Source: Chloroflexota bacterium
Lineage (GTDB): Bacteria; Chloroflexota; UBA11872
Reading direction: 5' to 3'
Length of the DNA: 64,000 bases
Assembly (NCBI GenBank): GCA_026706485.1
Contig: JAPOYR010000009.1
Location: forward strand, 1 to 64,000
Shown: positions 1 through 9,018 of the stretch, one piece after another
Numbering within the stretch: position 1 is the first letter of the stretch
Layout: every line of letters begins with the position of its first letter
Notes under the pieces: generated by a model
The model's input: the letters and a program-made list of their open reading frames with translations, nothing else
What the model was told of the DNA's origin: nothing
Database searches by the model: none
Made by a program: the position numbers and the translations under genes

Positions 1-364
1 CTGGAACCCCGCCATGGCCAGCTAAACCCGTCACCGGCCACACAGTTGCTCTCCCACGGCGGGGAGAGGGAACCGGACGCACCCGCTCACCCCAGACCAA
101 GTTTGGGCCACGCTCTCGCTCTCGCCCACACTAGGGAGAGGGAACCGGACGCATTCGGCGACGGGAGATCTCTGCGAATCCCCTTCGTCATTCCCGCGAA
201 GGCACACCTTTTGCTCAATCCCTCCGTCATTCCGGCGACTGCCGGAATCCAGTCCGGCAGGACCTGGAAGCGCGCCGGACGCATGGCATCGGGCGGGTCT
301 GAGACCCGCCCCTACCTGACCATTCGAAGGTCTCCGTGGTGGAGAGTGGGACCGGGACCTTTCC
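1..364. repeat. Gene-free repeat-rich stretch
   Basis: No credible gene is seen here. GGGAGAGGGAACCGGACGCA occurs exactly twice, at 62-81 and 134-153. The dispersed element CGTCATTCCCGCGAA lies at 186-200, and a related copy at about 225-260 forms an imperfect hairpin (CCGGCGACTGCCGG). A near-perfect palindrome with arms GGGCGGGTCT and AGACCCGCCC lies at 291-311, just downstream of the convergent MFS stop, and could act as a terminator. Similar elements recur at about 24.37, 47.03, 48.07 and 59.6 kb. Confidence 0.7.
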
Positions 365-1570
365 CTAGTCCACCGACGCGACGGACGATGGCTGGGGCCG
401 GGCGCCGGGTGGACGGGCAACCACGGCCCCCACCAGGATCGCCAGGACGAACACCGGCAGCAGCATGAGCGCCAGCGCGACGATGCCAGCGGCGTCCATC
501 AGCGCGCCGGCCGCGAGCGGCAGCAGCAGCGCCGAAGTCCCGGAGGACGCCTGTAGCGCCGCCACACCCCGTCCGGCATGTCGGGCCGGCACCCGGTCGG
601 CCAGCAAAATCACGGGGGAGGTGGCGCCAAACCCGCCCATCGAATAGCAGAAGGCCGTGAGCCCGAGGAACGCCACGTGCGCGGGAAACAGCAGCACGAG
701 GGTGCTCAGTAGGTTCATCACCACGGTTGCGCCGATAACGACCAGCCGGCCATAGCGGTCCATCAGGTGGCCGCCCGCAAACGTGGCTACGGCGCGGAGA
801 CCCGTGAGCAAGGAGAGCACCAGTCCCACCGTTGCCGGGTCGAGCTCCAGCGTCACCCCGCCGTAGAGCGGCAGGGCGACGGCCCGCAGCGTCGAAGCGC
901 CGCCCCAGAGCAGGGCGCCGAACGCCAGCACGCCGGCGATCGCGCGCCACGACACCGGGCGGCCCGGTGCGGACCGCGTCTCATCCGCAGTGCTGGCAAC
1001 CGGCTTTGCGTCGCGGATCAACGCAACCGCAATCACCGCGCCGATCACCGCCACGGCGGCCGCCATCACCAGGGCCGAGCGCCATCCGAGGGCGACCGCC
1101 AGACCTCCGGCGGCAACCGGGCTCGCCAGCATGCCGATCTGAAATCCCGTCAGCCCGCGCGAGATCGTGCGCCCACGGGCCGCCGGGGGCGCCAGCCGCA
1201 CCAGGTGGGCCACGGAGGCGCTCTCGATGAACGCGGCGGCCATGCCCGACCCGAACACAGCGCCGACCAGGGCCCAGAACCCCGGCGCGGCGGCGGCGGC
1301 CAGCCCTCCCAACGCGAACGCGAGCGAAGCGATGGCGAGCAGTCGACGCGGACCCACGCGATCCGTCAAATAGCCCGCCGCCGGCGTGACGAGAACCCGG
1401 CTCAGCGAGGGAACGGCCACCAGCACGCTGAGCGTCGCGAAGTTGACGTCGAACTCCGCCTGGATCGGCACGAGCAACGGCCCGTAGACCGACGCCCCAA
1501 ATGCCGTGGCCGCGATGATTCCGAACGTGGCGGCGACCTGGGAGACCTCAGGCGAACGGATTAGGGTCAC
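365..1570 (-). CDS. MFS transporter
   Basis: This 401-residue protein is a major facilitator superfamily permease in the cytoplasmic membrane, probably a drug or metabolite exporter. About twelve hydrophobic segments are visible. The MFS motif A in the loop after helix 2 is GYLTDRVGPRR (residues 66-76), with a second-half echo GGHLMDRYGR. The length is normal for the family. The start is GTG, read from the reverse strand. It is divergent from the NHL-repeat gene that starts 160 bp away, so the two may share a promoter region. The substrate cannot be inferred from sequence alone. The frame is intact. Confidence 0.85.
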   Translation of the reverse strand: MTLIRSPEVSQVAATFGIIAATAFGASVYGPLLVPIQAEFDVNFATLSVLVAVPSLSRVLVTPAAGYLTDRVGPRRLLAIASLAFALGGLAAAAAPGFWALVGAVFGSGMAAAFIESASVAHLVRLAPPAARGRTISRGLTGFQIGMLASPVAAGGLAVALGWRSALVMAAAVAVIGAVIAVALIRDAKPVASTADETRSAPGRPVSWRAIAGVLAFGALLWGGASTLRAVALPLYGGVTLELDPATVGLVLSLLTGLRAVATFAGGHLMDRYGRLVVIGATVVMNLLSTLVLLFPAHVAFLGLTAFCYSMGGFGATSPVILLADRVPARHAGRGVAALQASSGTSALLLPLAAGALMDAAGIVALALMLLPVFVLAILVGAVVARPPGARPQPSSVASVD

Positions 1571-1730
1571 GTGGCAGCGGTGCGGTCAATTTGAAGCGAG
1601 GGCGATGTCCTGGTGACGGTGGTGTAGATCGACCGACGACGTCAACCTTGTGCCGGTGCTCCAATCCACTTGGACGCCGGCTGCTACGCTCCCGCCGTCC
1701 GCTCAATCACGCGATTCCAAAGGCCCGATC

Positions 1731-2630
1731 ATGCGCACCGGCAGCGGTCGATTTACCTACGACCTGGTTCCTGGCTGGGCCAAGATCCCGCCCAACATCT
1801 CCACCGGGTGGATCGGCGGCGTGGTGACCGACAGCCGCGGGCGGCTCTACTGCTTCGGCCGCGGCACGCATCCCATGTTGGTCTTCGACCGCGAGGGCTC
1901 GCTGGTGGATCACTGGGGCGACACGTTCGTCAGCCACGCGCACGGGGCGTTCATCGACGACGAGGAGCAGCTCTGGCTCACGGATCGCTTCGCCCAGGTC
2001 GTGTGGGTCTGCGACACGGCGGGTCAAGTGCTGCGCAAGATCGGCCTGCTGCACATCCGGTCCAGCGACGACGACTACCACATGAAGGGCGACCCGCCGC
2101 CGGGCGAGCCGCCGCGTTTCGACGGCTTCAACCACCCCACCAACACCCACCTGGCCGCCGACGGCACCGTCTTTATCTCCGACGGCTACCGCGCCGCCAA
2201 GTGCCACCGCTTCTCAGCGGCCGGTGTGATCGAGAAGTCCTGGGGCAGTCCCGGCAGCGGGCCGGGCGAGTTCGACCTGCCGCACGGCATCTGGGTCACC
2301 CGCGACGACCGTGTGCTCGTGGCCGACCGCGAGAACAGCCGCGTGCAAGTCTTCAATCGGGACGGCGATTTCCAGGAAGAGTGGACCGGCCTCCACCGCC
2401 CGACGGACTTCTTCGTGGACGAGGACGCCGACGCCATCTACGTCGCCCAGCTCGACGGACGCGTCTCGGTGCTCGATCTCGACGGCACGCGGATCACCCA
2501 GCTCGGCGAGCCCGGCACCGCCCCCGGCCAGTTCGGCGCCCCGCACGGCGTCTGGATCGACAACCAGGGCGCGCTCTACGTCTGCGAGGTCCAACGCGCC
2601 AACCGGCTGCACAAGTTCGTGCCGGTGTAG
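1731..2630 (+). CDS. NHL-repeat beta-propeller protein
   Basis: This 299-residue protein is built of NHL repeats and should fold as a six-bladed beta-propeller like the peptidyl-alpha-hydroxyglycine alpha-amidating lyase family. Clear repeat units are GEFDLPHGIWVTRDDRVLVA, the segment around HPTNTHLAADGTVFISDG, and GQFGAPHGVWIDNQGALYVC near the C-terminus. ATG 1731 is preferred because the propeller begins right after it; the open frame extends to 1650 without family-like sequence. No signal peptide is seen from this start. Its last ~130 bp are duplicated at 8015-8153, on the other side of the helicase gene. The catalytic role is unproven; it may be a binding scaffold. Confidence 0.8.
   Translation: MRTGSGRFTYDLVPGWAKIPPNISTGWIGGVVTDSRGRLYCFGRGTHPMLVFDREGSLVDHWGDTFVSHAHGAFIDDEEQLWLTDRFAQVVWVCDTAGQVLRKIGLLHIRSSDDDYHMKGDPPPGEPPRFDGFNHPTNTHLAADGTVFISDGYRAAKCHRFSAAGVIEKSWGSPGSGPGEFDLPHGIWVTRDDRVLVADRENSRVQVFNRDGDFQEEWTGLHRPTDFFVDEDADAIYVAQLDGRVSVLDLDGTRITQLGEPGTAPGQFGAPHGVWIDNQGALYVCEVQRANRLHKFVPV
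2494..2630 (+). repeat. Left copy of duplicated NHL 3' end
   Basis: This is the 3' end of the NHL gene. It matches 8015-8153 with about ten substitutions over ~130 bp by eye. The similarity stops shortly after the stop codon. The two copies enclose the helicase gene and nothing else of size. Confidence 0.8.
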
Positions 2631-2817
2631 GACTGTCCACCAGACTTAACCGAAGCAAGGACCTTTACGAAAACTCTTGCCCTAGCACTGTAGACTCTAG
2701 TCAACTGAAGATTTGTTCACTTGCAACTGCCCTGTGGTGTTCGGACCTCGTCGAGTGCCTTGATCGCTGGGTGAGCAAGCTCCTGCGTGCCCTTCGCCGT
2801 GAGAGCATCGGTGATAA

Positions 2818-5800
2818 ATGCGTTCCAAATATGGGACCACGACAAGAGAATCCACTTCCTCGGCTGACACCAGCAGCCGTCTATTGTCGCGTTGCCTCTC
2901 ACTGGACCTTGAAGTCCGCGTCAAAGATCGACGCATCCGCGCGTTCGCGGGAGTACGTCCGGACACCGGTCAGTCTCTGACGCTCTCTGTAGAGCACAAC
3001 AGACTCGCTGGTGCATTAGCCAAGCTGGACAACCTTGCCGCAGGCGCGGAGTTCCTGCTGGGCCACAACCTCATCGAATTCGACTTGCCCCATCTAAAGG
3101 CTGCGAGTCCAAGCCTCAAACTGTTGCGGCTGCCAGCGGTGGACACGCTCAGGCTTAATCCCCTGGCGTTTCCGCGCAATCCTTACCACCACCTCGTCAA
3201 GCACTACCAGGACGGCAAACTCAAGCGCGGGCGCCGAAACGACCCGGAGTTGGACGCCAGATTGACGCTTGAGGTCTTCGCCAATCAGCAAAGGGCGCTG
3301 CGCGAAGCACCGGCTGACCTCTTGACGGCCTGGCATTGGCTCACCACGCAGGAAGATGGCGCGGGATTTGACAGGGTATTCGCCTCATTGCGTGGTGCGC
3401 GAAGACCATCCGACGTAGTGGCGCATGATGCGATTCGGGCACGTTTCGCCGGCAACGCCTGTCAGACACATGCACACGACGTCATGGCGAATGTCACCCG
3501 ACACGGTTGGGCGCTGGCCTATGCGCTGGCATGGATGTCAGTGTCCGGGGGCACCTCGGTAGTGCCTCCCTGGGTGCGGCATCAGTTCCCCGAAGCGGGT
3601 CGGCTGGTGCGCCGACTACGTGACTCCGCCTGCGCCGATTCCGCTTGTGGATGGTGCCGGGATCGGCACGACGCCGGCAAAGAGCTTGCCCGCTGGTTCG
3701 GTTTTTCCGATTTCCGTCCTGAGCCGACGGACGAGATTGGGCGGCCCATGCAACGGTCCATCGTCGAGGAGGCAATGGCAGGGAAGCATGTGCTCGGGAT
3801 ACTGCCCACCGGGGCTGGAAAGTCGCTCTGCTACCAGGTCCCAGCGCTATCCCGCTATGACAAGACCGGCGCTCTGACAGTCGTGATTTCACCTCTGGTC
3901 GCCCTCATGGCGGATCAGGTCCAAGGACTCGAAGCGAGAGGCATTGGTTCCTGCGTCACCATCAACGGGCTTCTGTCCATGCCGGAGCGATCCGATGCTC
4001 TGGACCGGGTGCGGCTGGGAGACGCCAGCATCCTGATCATCTCGCCGGAGCAGCTTCGCAGCGTGTCCACGCGCCGCGTCCTCGACCAACGCGAGATCGG
4101 CTCCTGGGTGCTGGACGAGGCCCACTGCCTCTCCAAGTGGGGCCACGACTTCCGGCCCGACTACCGTTATGTGGGCCGCTACATGCGAGAGCGAGCGGGG
4201 AAAGGGCCGGTGCCGCCGGTGCTTTGCCTGACTGCGACGGCCAAGCCCGACGTGAAGACCGAGATCGTGGACTACTTCCAGCAAGAACTCGGCATCGAGC
4301 TGAAGGTCTTCGACGGCGGCGCACGGCGTACCAACCTGGAATTCGTGGTGGTGCAGACGAGTGGCGAAGGGCAGTTCTCCGACATTCATCAGGTCATAGA
4401 GGCCGATCTGCCGACAGAGCTGCCGGGCGGCGCCATCGTCTATTGCGCGACCCGGCGGCAGGCCGAAGAGGTTGCGGAGTTCTTGCAGGCGAAAGGCATG
4501 GATGCGAACCACTTCCATGCAGGACTGCCGCCGGAGACCAAGAAGAACGTCCAGGAGCGTTTCATCCGCGGCGATCTGCGAGCCATCGTCGCCACTAACG
4601 CCTTCGGCATGGGCATCGACAAGCCGGACGTGCGGGTCGTGATCCACGCCGACATACCAGGTTCCTTGGAAAACTACCTCCAGGAAGCGGGGCGCGCCGG
4701 ACGGGACCAGCAGAGGGCGCGCTGCGTGCTGCTCTTCTCAGCGGATGACGTGGAGCGGCAATTCGGCATGTCGGCCCGTTCCCGGCTTACGCGACGCGAA
4801 ATCCACGGCGTGCTGAGGGCGCTGCGGAATCTCGACCGGAGGAAGCGCTTGGGCGGCGAAGTGGTGGCCACGGCGGGCGAAATCCTGGGTGAGGATGACG
4901 AGCAGGCGTTCGAGCGAGACTCCGCCACCGACGACACCCGAGTGCGCACCTCAGTGGCCTGGCTGGAGGAAGCGGTGCTGCTGACCCGGGAGGAAAACAA
5001 GGTTCAGGTGTTCCCGTCCTCTTTGCGGGTGAGTTCGGTGGAAGAGGCGAGCTTCAAGCTCGAAAAGGCGCCAATCGCGGATGCCGACCGCCGCCAACTG
5101 CTGGCCATTGCCGAGTCGCTCATCGAGGCTGACGCCGACGAAGGCATCTCCACCGACGAGTTGATGGCCGCATCGGGCCTGAACTCCGAGGGCGTGCGGG
5201 CGGCGCTCCACGATCTGGAGCGATTGGGCATCGCCCGCAACGACACGGTGTTGACGGCCTTCGTCCACACAGGGGTGCGGCGCGCCTCCCGGGCACGCTT
5301 TGAGCAGGCGACGGCACTTGAGCGAGGCCTTATCGACCTCCTGCGGGAGACGGCGCCGGACATGGAAAAGGGCGACACGTTCCCCCTGCATCTCCGCCTC
5401 GCCACCCAGCGGCTGAAGGACGACGGCCATAACTACGCGCTGCCGGAACTCCTGCGGCGCATCGTCCGCAGCATTGCCGCTGACGGCCGGGGCGAGGGCG
5501 GCGGTGGGGGAAGCCTGGGAGTGCGTGGGCGCGATGCAGAGACCGTGCAGGTGACGTTGCAGCGCGAATGGACGGCGTTGGAGAAGACCGCCGAACTGCG
5601 ACGCGCGGCCGCAGGGCGTCTGTTGGACCACCTGCTTGCCTGCCTGCCGTCGGGACGCCGAGGGACGGACTTGCTGGCCGAGACGACCCTGGGAAAGCTG
5701 CGGCAGGCCATCGAGTCCGACTTGGTCCTCAAGAGCGAGGTCAGAGACCCCGCCAGGCTGATGGACCGTGCGCTTCTGTGGCTGCACGAACAGGAAGTCA

Positions 5801-7971
5801 TACGCCTGAACAAGGGCCTGACCGTATTCCGTCCAGCCATGACCATCCGCCTGAGGCCGGAAACACGACGCTTTGCCCAGGCCGACTTCGCACCCCTCAA
5901 GCTCCACTACGACGAGCAGGTGCTGCAAATCCACGTCATGGCCGAGTATGCGGCGAAGGGTCTTGGCTCCATGGCCGACGCTCTGAGTTTGGCCATGGAC
6001 TATTTCAGGTATAGCCAAGCGGAGTTTCTGAGGCGATGGCTACCCGACAGGGAGCGGGAAATCTCGCGCCAGACCACGCCCGAATCGTGGCGAGCAATCG
6101 TCGAGAGCTTGAACAATCCCATCCAGCGCCGCATCGTTGCGGACGACCGGGAGCAGACGAACGTGCTCGTGCTGGCGGGCCCGGGCTCCGGCAAGACGCG
6201 GGTGCTGGTGCACCGCATCGCCTACCTGATTCGCGCCAGGCGCGAGAAGCCTCGCGGCATCCTGGCCCTCGCCTACAACAGGCACGCAGCGGTCGAAATA
6301 CGGCGACGCCTCGCGGACCTCATAGGCGACGATGCCAAGGGCGTGCTGGTGCTCACCTGCCACGCGCTGGCCATGCGGCTGGTCGGCGCTAGCTTTTCGG
6401 GGCGGGCAAATCGACTGGATGACGGTGAATTCCAGGAGATTCTCAAGCAGGCGGCTGCCTTGCTGCGTGGGGAGGGATTGCCGTCCGACGAAGCGGACGA
6501 GTATCGATCCCGATTGTTGGCTGGCTTCCGCTGGATCCTGGTGGATGAGTATCAGGACATTGGCCTCGACCAGTATGAACTGATCTCGGCTCTGGCCGGC
6601 AGAACCCTCGCGGAGGAAGACGACAGGATCAGCCTCTTCGCGGTGGGCGACGACGATCAGAACATCTACGCCTTCAACGGCTCGTCGGTGGAGTTCATAC
6701 GACGTTTCGAAGCGGACTATGGAGCCAAGCCGGCCTATCTCACCGACAACTACCGCTCCACCGGACATATCGTCACGGCCGCCAACACCGTAATCGAGCC
6801 TGCCCGGCAACGGATGAAGACCGGTCACCCCATCCACGTAAACCGTGCCCGGGAGAATGACCCCCAAGGCGGGGCATGGGCTGAACGTGATCCGGTCGCC
6901 GGCGGTCGAGTGCAGATCTTGCCGGCGGGAGACGATCCCATCTCACAGGCTCAGGTAACGGTAGCCGAGCTGAAGCGGTTGTCAGGACTCGCGCCGAACT
7001 GGGACTGGTCCACCTGCGCGGTGGTGGCTCGTGAGTGGAGCTACTTGGATCCGGTGCGCAGCCTCTGCGAACTCGAGGGGATTCCGGTTCAGATGGGGAA
7101 TGAGGAGTTTACGGGAGTCTGGCACCTGCGGGAGACGCAGGCGCTCCTGAGCTGGGTTCGAAGGCGGGACTCAAAGTTGGTAGCGAGCGCGAATCTGAAC
7201 GACTGGCTGGTCGGGCAACCCTCGGGCCCTTGGACCGACCTGCTGGGTGAGGCCATTGACGAGTGGGGGTTGGAAACCGGCGGCGCGGAAACGTCGGTGA
7301 GTCACTTCATCGAATGGCTGGCGGAGTGGGGACGGGAAGTGCGTCGACGCCAGCGCAGCCTCCTTCTACTGACCGCGCATCGCGCCAAGGGCTTGGAGTT
7401 CGACCACGTGGTCGTGTTGGACGGAGGTTGGGACCGCGCGGGACGTGGTGAGGATGCCGATGCCCCGCGCCGTCTGTACTACGTTGCCAAGACTCGCGCA
7501 CGGGAGACGCTTGCCCTGGCGCGCTTTTCGGGGTCGCACCCGCTCCAAGACGACTTAATGGGCAGCTCGTCAATACTGCTCCGCCCATCGCCCACCGAAC
7601 TCCCGGCAGCAGCCCCGGAACTGACGCGTCGCTATCGGCGGCTCAGCCTGCGTGACGTCTTTCTCAGCTTCGCGGGATACAAGCATCGTGATCATCCCGT
7701 GCATCGCGCCATTGCCTCTCTCTCGCCCGGCGACAGGCTGGAGGTGCGAATCGGCTCGAATCGCTGGGAGCTGCTTGATCGCGACGGGACGGTCGTCGGG
7801 CGGCTCGCTCGTGGTTTCGAGGCCCCCGACGGCGTGCGTTGCACGTTCGCCAGGGTCTTGGCCGTCGTCACATGGGACCGGGAGCGCTCTGAAGCGGAAT
7901 TCCGGGACCGTCTTCAGTGCGATGCGTGGGAAGTGGTGGTGCCGGAGCTGGTGTTCGAGCCCGCCTCGTAG
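2818..7971 (+). CDS. DEDD exonuclease-RecQ-UvrD fusion helicase
   Basis: This 1717-residue protein combines three nucleic-acid enzymes. Residues ~25-155 resemble a DEDD 3'-5' exonuclease: ExoI LSLDLEV, ExoII GHNLIEFDLPHLK, ExoIII DPELDARLTLEVF. Residues ~300-700 are a RecQ-type SF2 helicase: Walker A LPTGAGKSLCYQ, box VLDEAHCLSKWGHDF, and motifs NAFGMGIDKPDVR and QEAGRAGRDQ. Residues ~1090-1580 are a UvrD/Rep SF1 helicase: AGPGSGKTRVLVHR, LVDEYQDI, GDDDQNIYAFNGS, HRAKGLEFDHVVV, LYYVAKTRARE. An in-frame TAA immediately precedes ATG 2818, so the start is here or later (TTG 2884 is possible). The C-terminal ~150 residues are unassigned. The upstream 190 bp are visibly richer in A/T than their surroundings. 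A role in repair or in defence against foreign DNA is inference. Confidence 0.9.
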   Translation: MRSKYGTTTRESTSSADTSSRLLSRCLSLDLEVRVKDRRIRAFAGVRPDTGQSLTLSVEHNRLAGALAKLDNLAAGAEFLLGHNLIEFDLPHLKAASPSLKLLRLPAVDTLRLNPLAFPRNPYHHLVKHYQDGKLKRGRRNDPELDARLTLEVFANQQRALREAPADLLTAWHWLTTQEDGAGFDRVFASLRGARRPSDVVAHDAIRARFAGNACQTHAHDVMANVTRHGWALAYALAWMSVSGGTSVVPPWVRHQFPEAGRLVRRLRDSACADSACGWCRDRHDAGKELARWFGFSDFRPEPTDEIGRPMQRSIVEEAMAGKHVLGILPTGAGKSLCYQVPALSRYDKTGALTVVISPLVALMADQVQGLEARGIGSCVTINGLLSMPERSDALDRVRLGDASILIISPEQLRSVSTRRVLDQREIGSWVLDEAHCLSKWGHDFRPDYRYVGRYMRERAGKGPVPPVLCLTATAKPDVKTEIVDYFQQELGIELKVFDGGARRTNLEFVVVQTSGEGQFSDIHQVIEADLPTELPGGAIVYCATRRQAEEVAEFLQAKGMDANHFHAGLPPETKKNVQERFIRGDLRAIVATNAFGMGIDKPDVRVVIHADIPGSLENYLQEAGRAGRDQQRARCVLLFSADDVERQFGMSARSRLTRREIHGVLRALRNLDRRKRLGGEVVATAGEILGEDDEQAFERDSATDDTRVRTSVAWLEEAVLLTREENKVQVFPSSLRVSSVEEASFKLEKAPIADADRRQLLAIAESLIEADADEGISTDELMAASGLNSEGVRAALHDLERLGIARNDTVLTAFVHTGVRRASRARFEQATALERGLIDLLRETAPDMEKGDTFPLHLRLATQRLKDDGHNYALPELLRRIVRSIAADGRGEGGGGGSLGVRGRDAETVQVTLQREWTALEKTAELRRAAAGRLLDHLLACLPSGRRGTDLLAETTLGKLRQAIESDLVLKSEVRDPARLMDRALLWLHEQEVIRLNKGLTVFRPAMTIRLRPETRRFAQADFAPLKLHYDEQVLQIHVMAEYAAKGLGSMADALSLAMDYFRYSQAEFLRRWLPDREREISRQTTPESWRAIVESLNNPIQRRIVADDREQTNVLVLAGPGSGKTRVLVHRIAYLIRARREKPRGILALAYNRHAAVEIRRRLADLIGDDAKGVLVLTCHALAMRLVGASFSGRANRLDDGEFQEILKQAAALLRGEGLPSDEADEYRSRLLAGFRWILVDEYQDIGLDQYELISALAGRTLAEEDDRISLFAVGDDDQNIYAFNGSSVEFIRRFEADYGAKPAYLTDNYRSTGHIVTAANTVIEPARQRMKTGHPIHVNRARENDPQGGAWAERDPVAGGRVQILPAGDDPISQAQVTVAELKRLSGLAPNWDWSTCAVVAREWSYLDPVRSLCELEGIPVQMGNEEFTGVWHLRETQALLSWVRRRDSKLVASANLNDWLVGQPSGPWTDLLGEAIDEWGLETGGAETSVSHFIEWLAEWGREVRRRQRSLLLLTAHRAKGLEFDHVVVLDGGWDRAGRGEDADAPRRLYYVAKTRARETLALARFSGSHPLQDDLMGSSSILLRPSPTELPAAAPELTRRYRRLSLRDVFLSFAGYKHRDHPVHRAIASLSPGDRLEVRIGSNRWELLDRDGTVVGRLARGFEAPDGVRCTFARVLAVVTWDRERSEAEFRDRLQCDAWEVVVPELVFEPAS

Positions 7972-8014
7972 TCCCACCTCCCCTATCATCGGACCTCGAT
8001 CAGTTCGCTTTCGG

Positions 8015-8153
8015 CAGCACCCAGTTCGGCGAGCCCGGCCCCGGCCCCGGCCAGTTCGGGGCGCCGCACGACGTCTGGATCGACGACCAGGGCGCGCTCT
8101 ACGTCTGCGAGGTCCAACGCGCCAACCGGCTGCATAAGTTCGTGCCGGCCTAG
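8015..8153 (+). pseudogene. NHL-repeat gene 3' fragment
   Basis: This fragment encodes only the last propeller blade: GQFGAPHDVWIDDQGALYVC, then the same C-terminus as the intact gene except Ala for the final Val. It ends with its own TAG. It has no plausible start and no upstream blades, and begins shortly after the helicase stop. It is either the displaced end of a target gene cut by the helicase insertion, or the remainder of a second tandem NHL paralogue. The ~8% divergence from 2494-2630 means the event is not very recent, or the sequences differed beforehand. Confidence 0.75.
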
Positions 8154-8239
8154 ACCCGTCCGCCAAGCGACTCCGGATAGCGGGATGGTGGCCGCGCCAG
8201 TCTTTGCATTCACCCTTCAAGTCGTAGTCTCAGCGTTGA

Positions 8240-8280
8240 TGAGTGATACGATGACTCATAGTGACTCACTTTGTGACTCA
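8240..8280. promoter_or_regulatory. TGACTCA operator array upstream of toxin-antitoxin pair
   Basis: TGACTCA occurs exactly at 8252-8258, 8262-8268 and 8274-8280, and a near-inverted copy TGAGTGA lies at 8240-8246. Start-to-start spacings are 12, 10 and 12 bp, about one helical turn, so the sites face the same side of the DNA. The array ends 15 bp before the antitoxin GTG. Ribbon-helix-helix antitoxins of the FitA/VapB type usually repress their own operon through repeated short sites of this kind, so autoregulation is the natural reading. Confidence 0.6.
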
Positions 8281-8295
8281 GATGGGTGATCTGAA

Positions 8296-8559
8296 GTGCA
8301 CCAACTCACGGTTAGAGGCTTCGACGACGAATTGAGCCGCCGGCTGCGCCGGCTTGCAAAGCGTGATGGGATCTCCCTAAATCAGGCCGCGCTCAAGTTG
8401 CTGCGAAAGGGAGCCGGGCTCACGGACGGTGCCGGAGGCGCGGATGTCATCGGCGATTCCCTGGATCATCTGATAGGGACCTGGTCTGCGGACAGAGCGG
8501 ATGAACTGGATGCTGCGCTGCGCGAGTTCGACACCATCGACGAGTCGCTCTGGCGGTGA
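8296..8559 (+). CDS. Ribbon-helix-helix antitoxin (FitA/VapB type)
   Basis: This 87-residue protein has the N-terminal pattern of a ribbon-helix-helix DNA-binding domain: a beta-strand (HQLTVRGF), then two helices (DDELSRRLRRLAKRDG and SLNQAALKLLRKG). Its acidic C-terminal half (LDAALREFDTIDESLWR) would wrap the toxin. The start is GTG. The stop overlaps the toxin start in a GTGA arrangement, which couples translation. It should neutralise the downstream PIN RNase and repress the operon through the TGACTCA sites just upstream. Length and order are typical of VapBC-like modules. Confidence 0.75.
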   Translation: MHQLTVRGFDDELSRRLRRLAKRDGISLNQAALKLLRKGAGLTDGAGGADVIGDSLDHLIGTWSADRADELDAALREFDTIDESLWR

Positions 8560-8954
8560 CGGGTCTGCTGGACGCCAATGCCTACTCGCTGCTCGTGCGC
8601 GGGCACAAGCAGGTTATGGACATAGTTCGCAGTGCCGAGGAAATCCTGCTCTCGGCGGTTGTGGTTGGCGAATTGATGCATGGCTTTCGTCTGGGGTCGC
8701 ACTTCCACAGCAATCTCGCCGACCTTCGTGCGTTTCGAAATAGCCCGTACGTTTCCTTCGTTCCAGTGGGGGAGGTAACCGCGGACCGCTACGCCAGAAT
8801 TGCGGCGGCGCTGCGAGCGAAGGGTCGCCCCATTCCGACCAACGATGTGTGGATTGCGGCCCACGCCATGGAGACTGGCGCCGACTTGATTTCAGCTGAT
8901 CGACACTTCGCGCACGTTGACGGGATTGCCTGGGTCCCAATAGCGGTGGATTGA
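8556..8954 (+). CDS. PIN-domain toxin (VapC/FitB type)
   Basis: This 132-residue PIN-domain endoribonuclease is the toxin of a type II toxin-antitoxin module. The acidic metal-binding residues are visible: D6 in LLDANAY, E39 in VVGELMHGF, D97 in IPTNDVWIAAHA and D115 in LISADRHF. The start GTG lies inside the antitoxin stop. VapC toxins generally cut tRNA or rRNA; the target here is unknown. The pair follows the helicase island directly and may help stabilise it. A second PIN module lies at 51422-52080. Confidence 0.85.
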   Translation: MTGLLDANAYSLLVRGHKQVMDIVRSAEEILLSAVVVGELMHGFRLGSHFHSNLADLRAFRNSPYVSFVPVGEVTADRYARIAAALRAKGRPIPTNDVWIAAHAMETGADLISADRHFAHVDGIAWVPIAVD

Positions 8955-9018
8955 GCTTGCGAAGGGCGCTAGCTGACAGAGCCAGCCACTTGCATTGGAG
9001 CGTAGCGCTCGGTGATGC

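Noticed and set aside
2697-2966. Minus-strand frame in the AT-richer gap before the helicase gene
   Set aside because: It overlaps the N-terminus of the helicase frame, has no recognisable domain and no ribosome site; kept out for lack of support.
1670-2980. Long Arg/Pro-rich plus-strand frame of 436 codons
   Set aside because: It is a frame-shifted shadow of the NHL gene; its sequence is Arg/Pro/His-rich with no family pattern.
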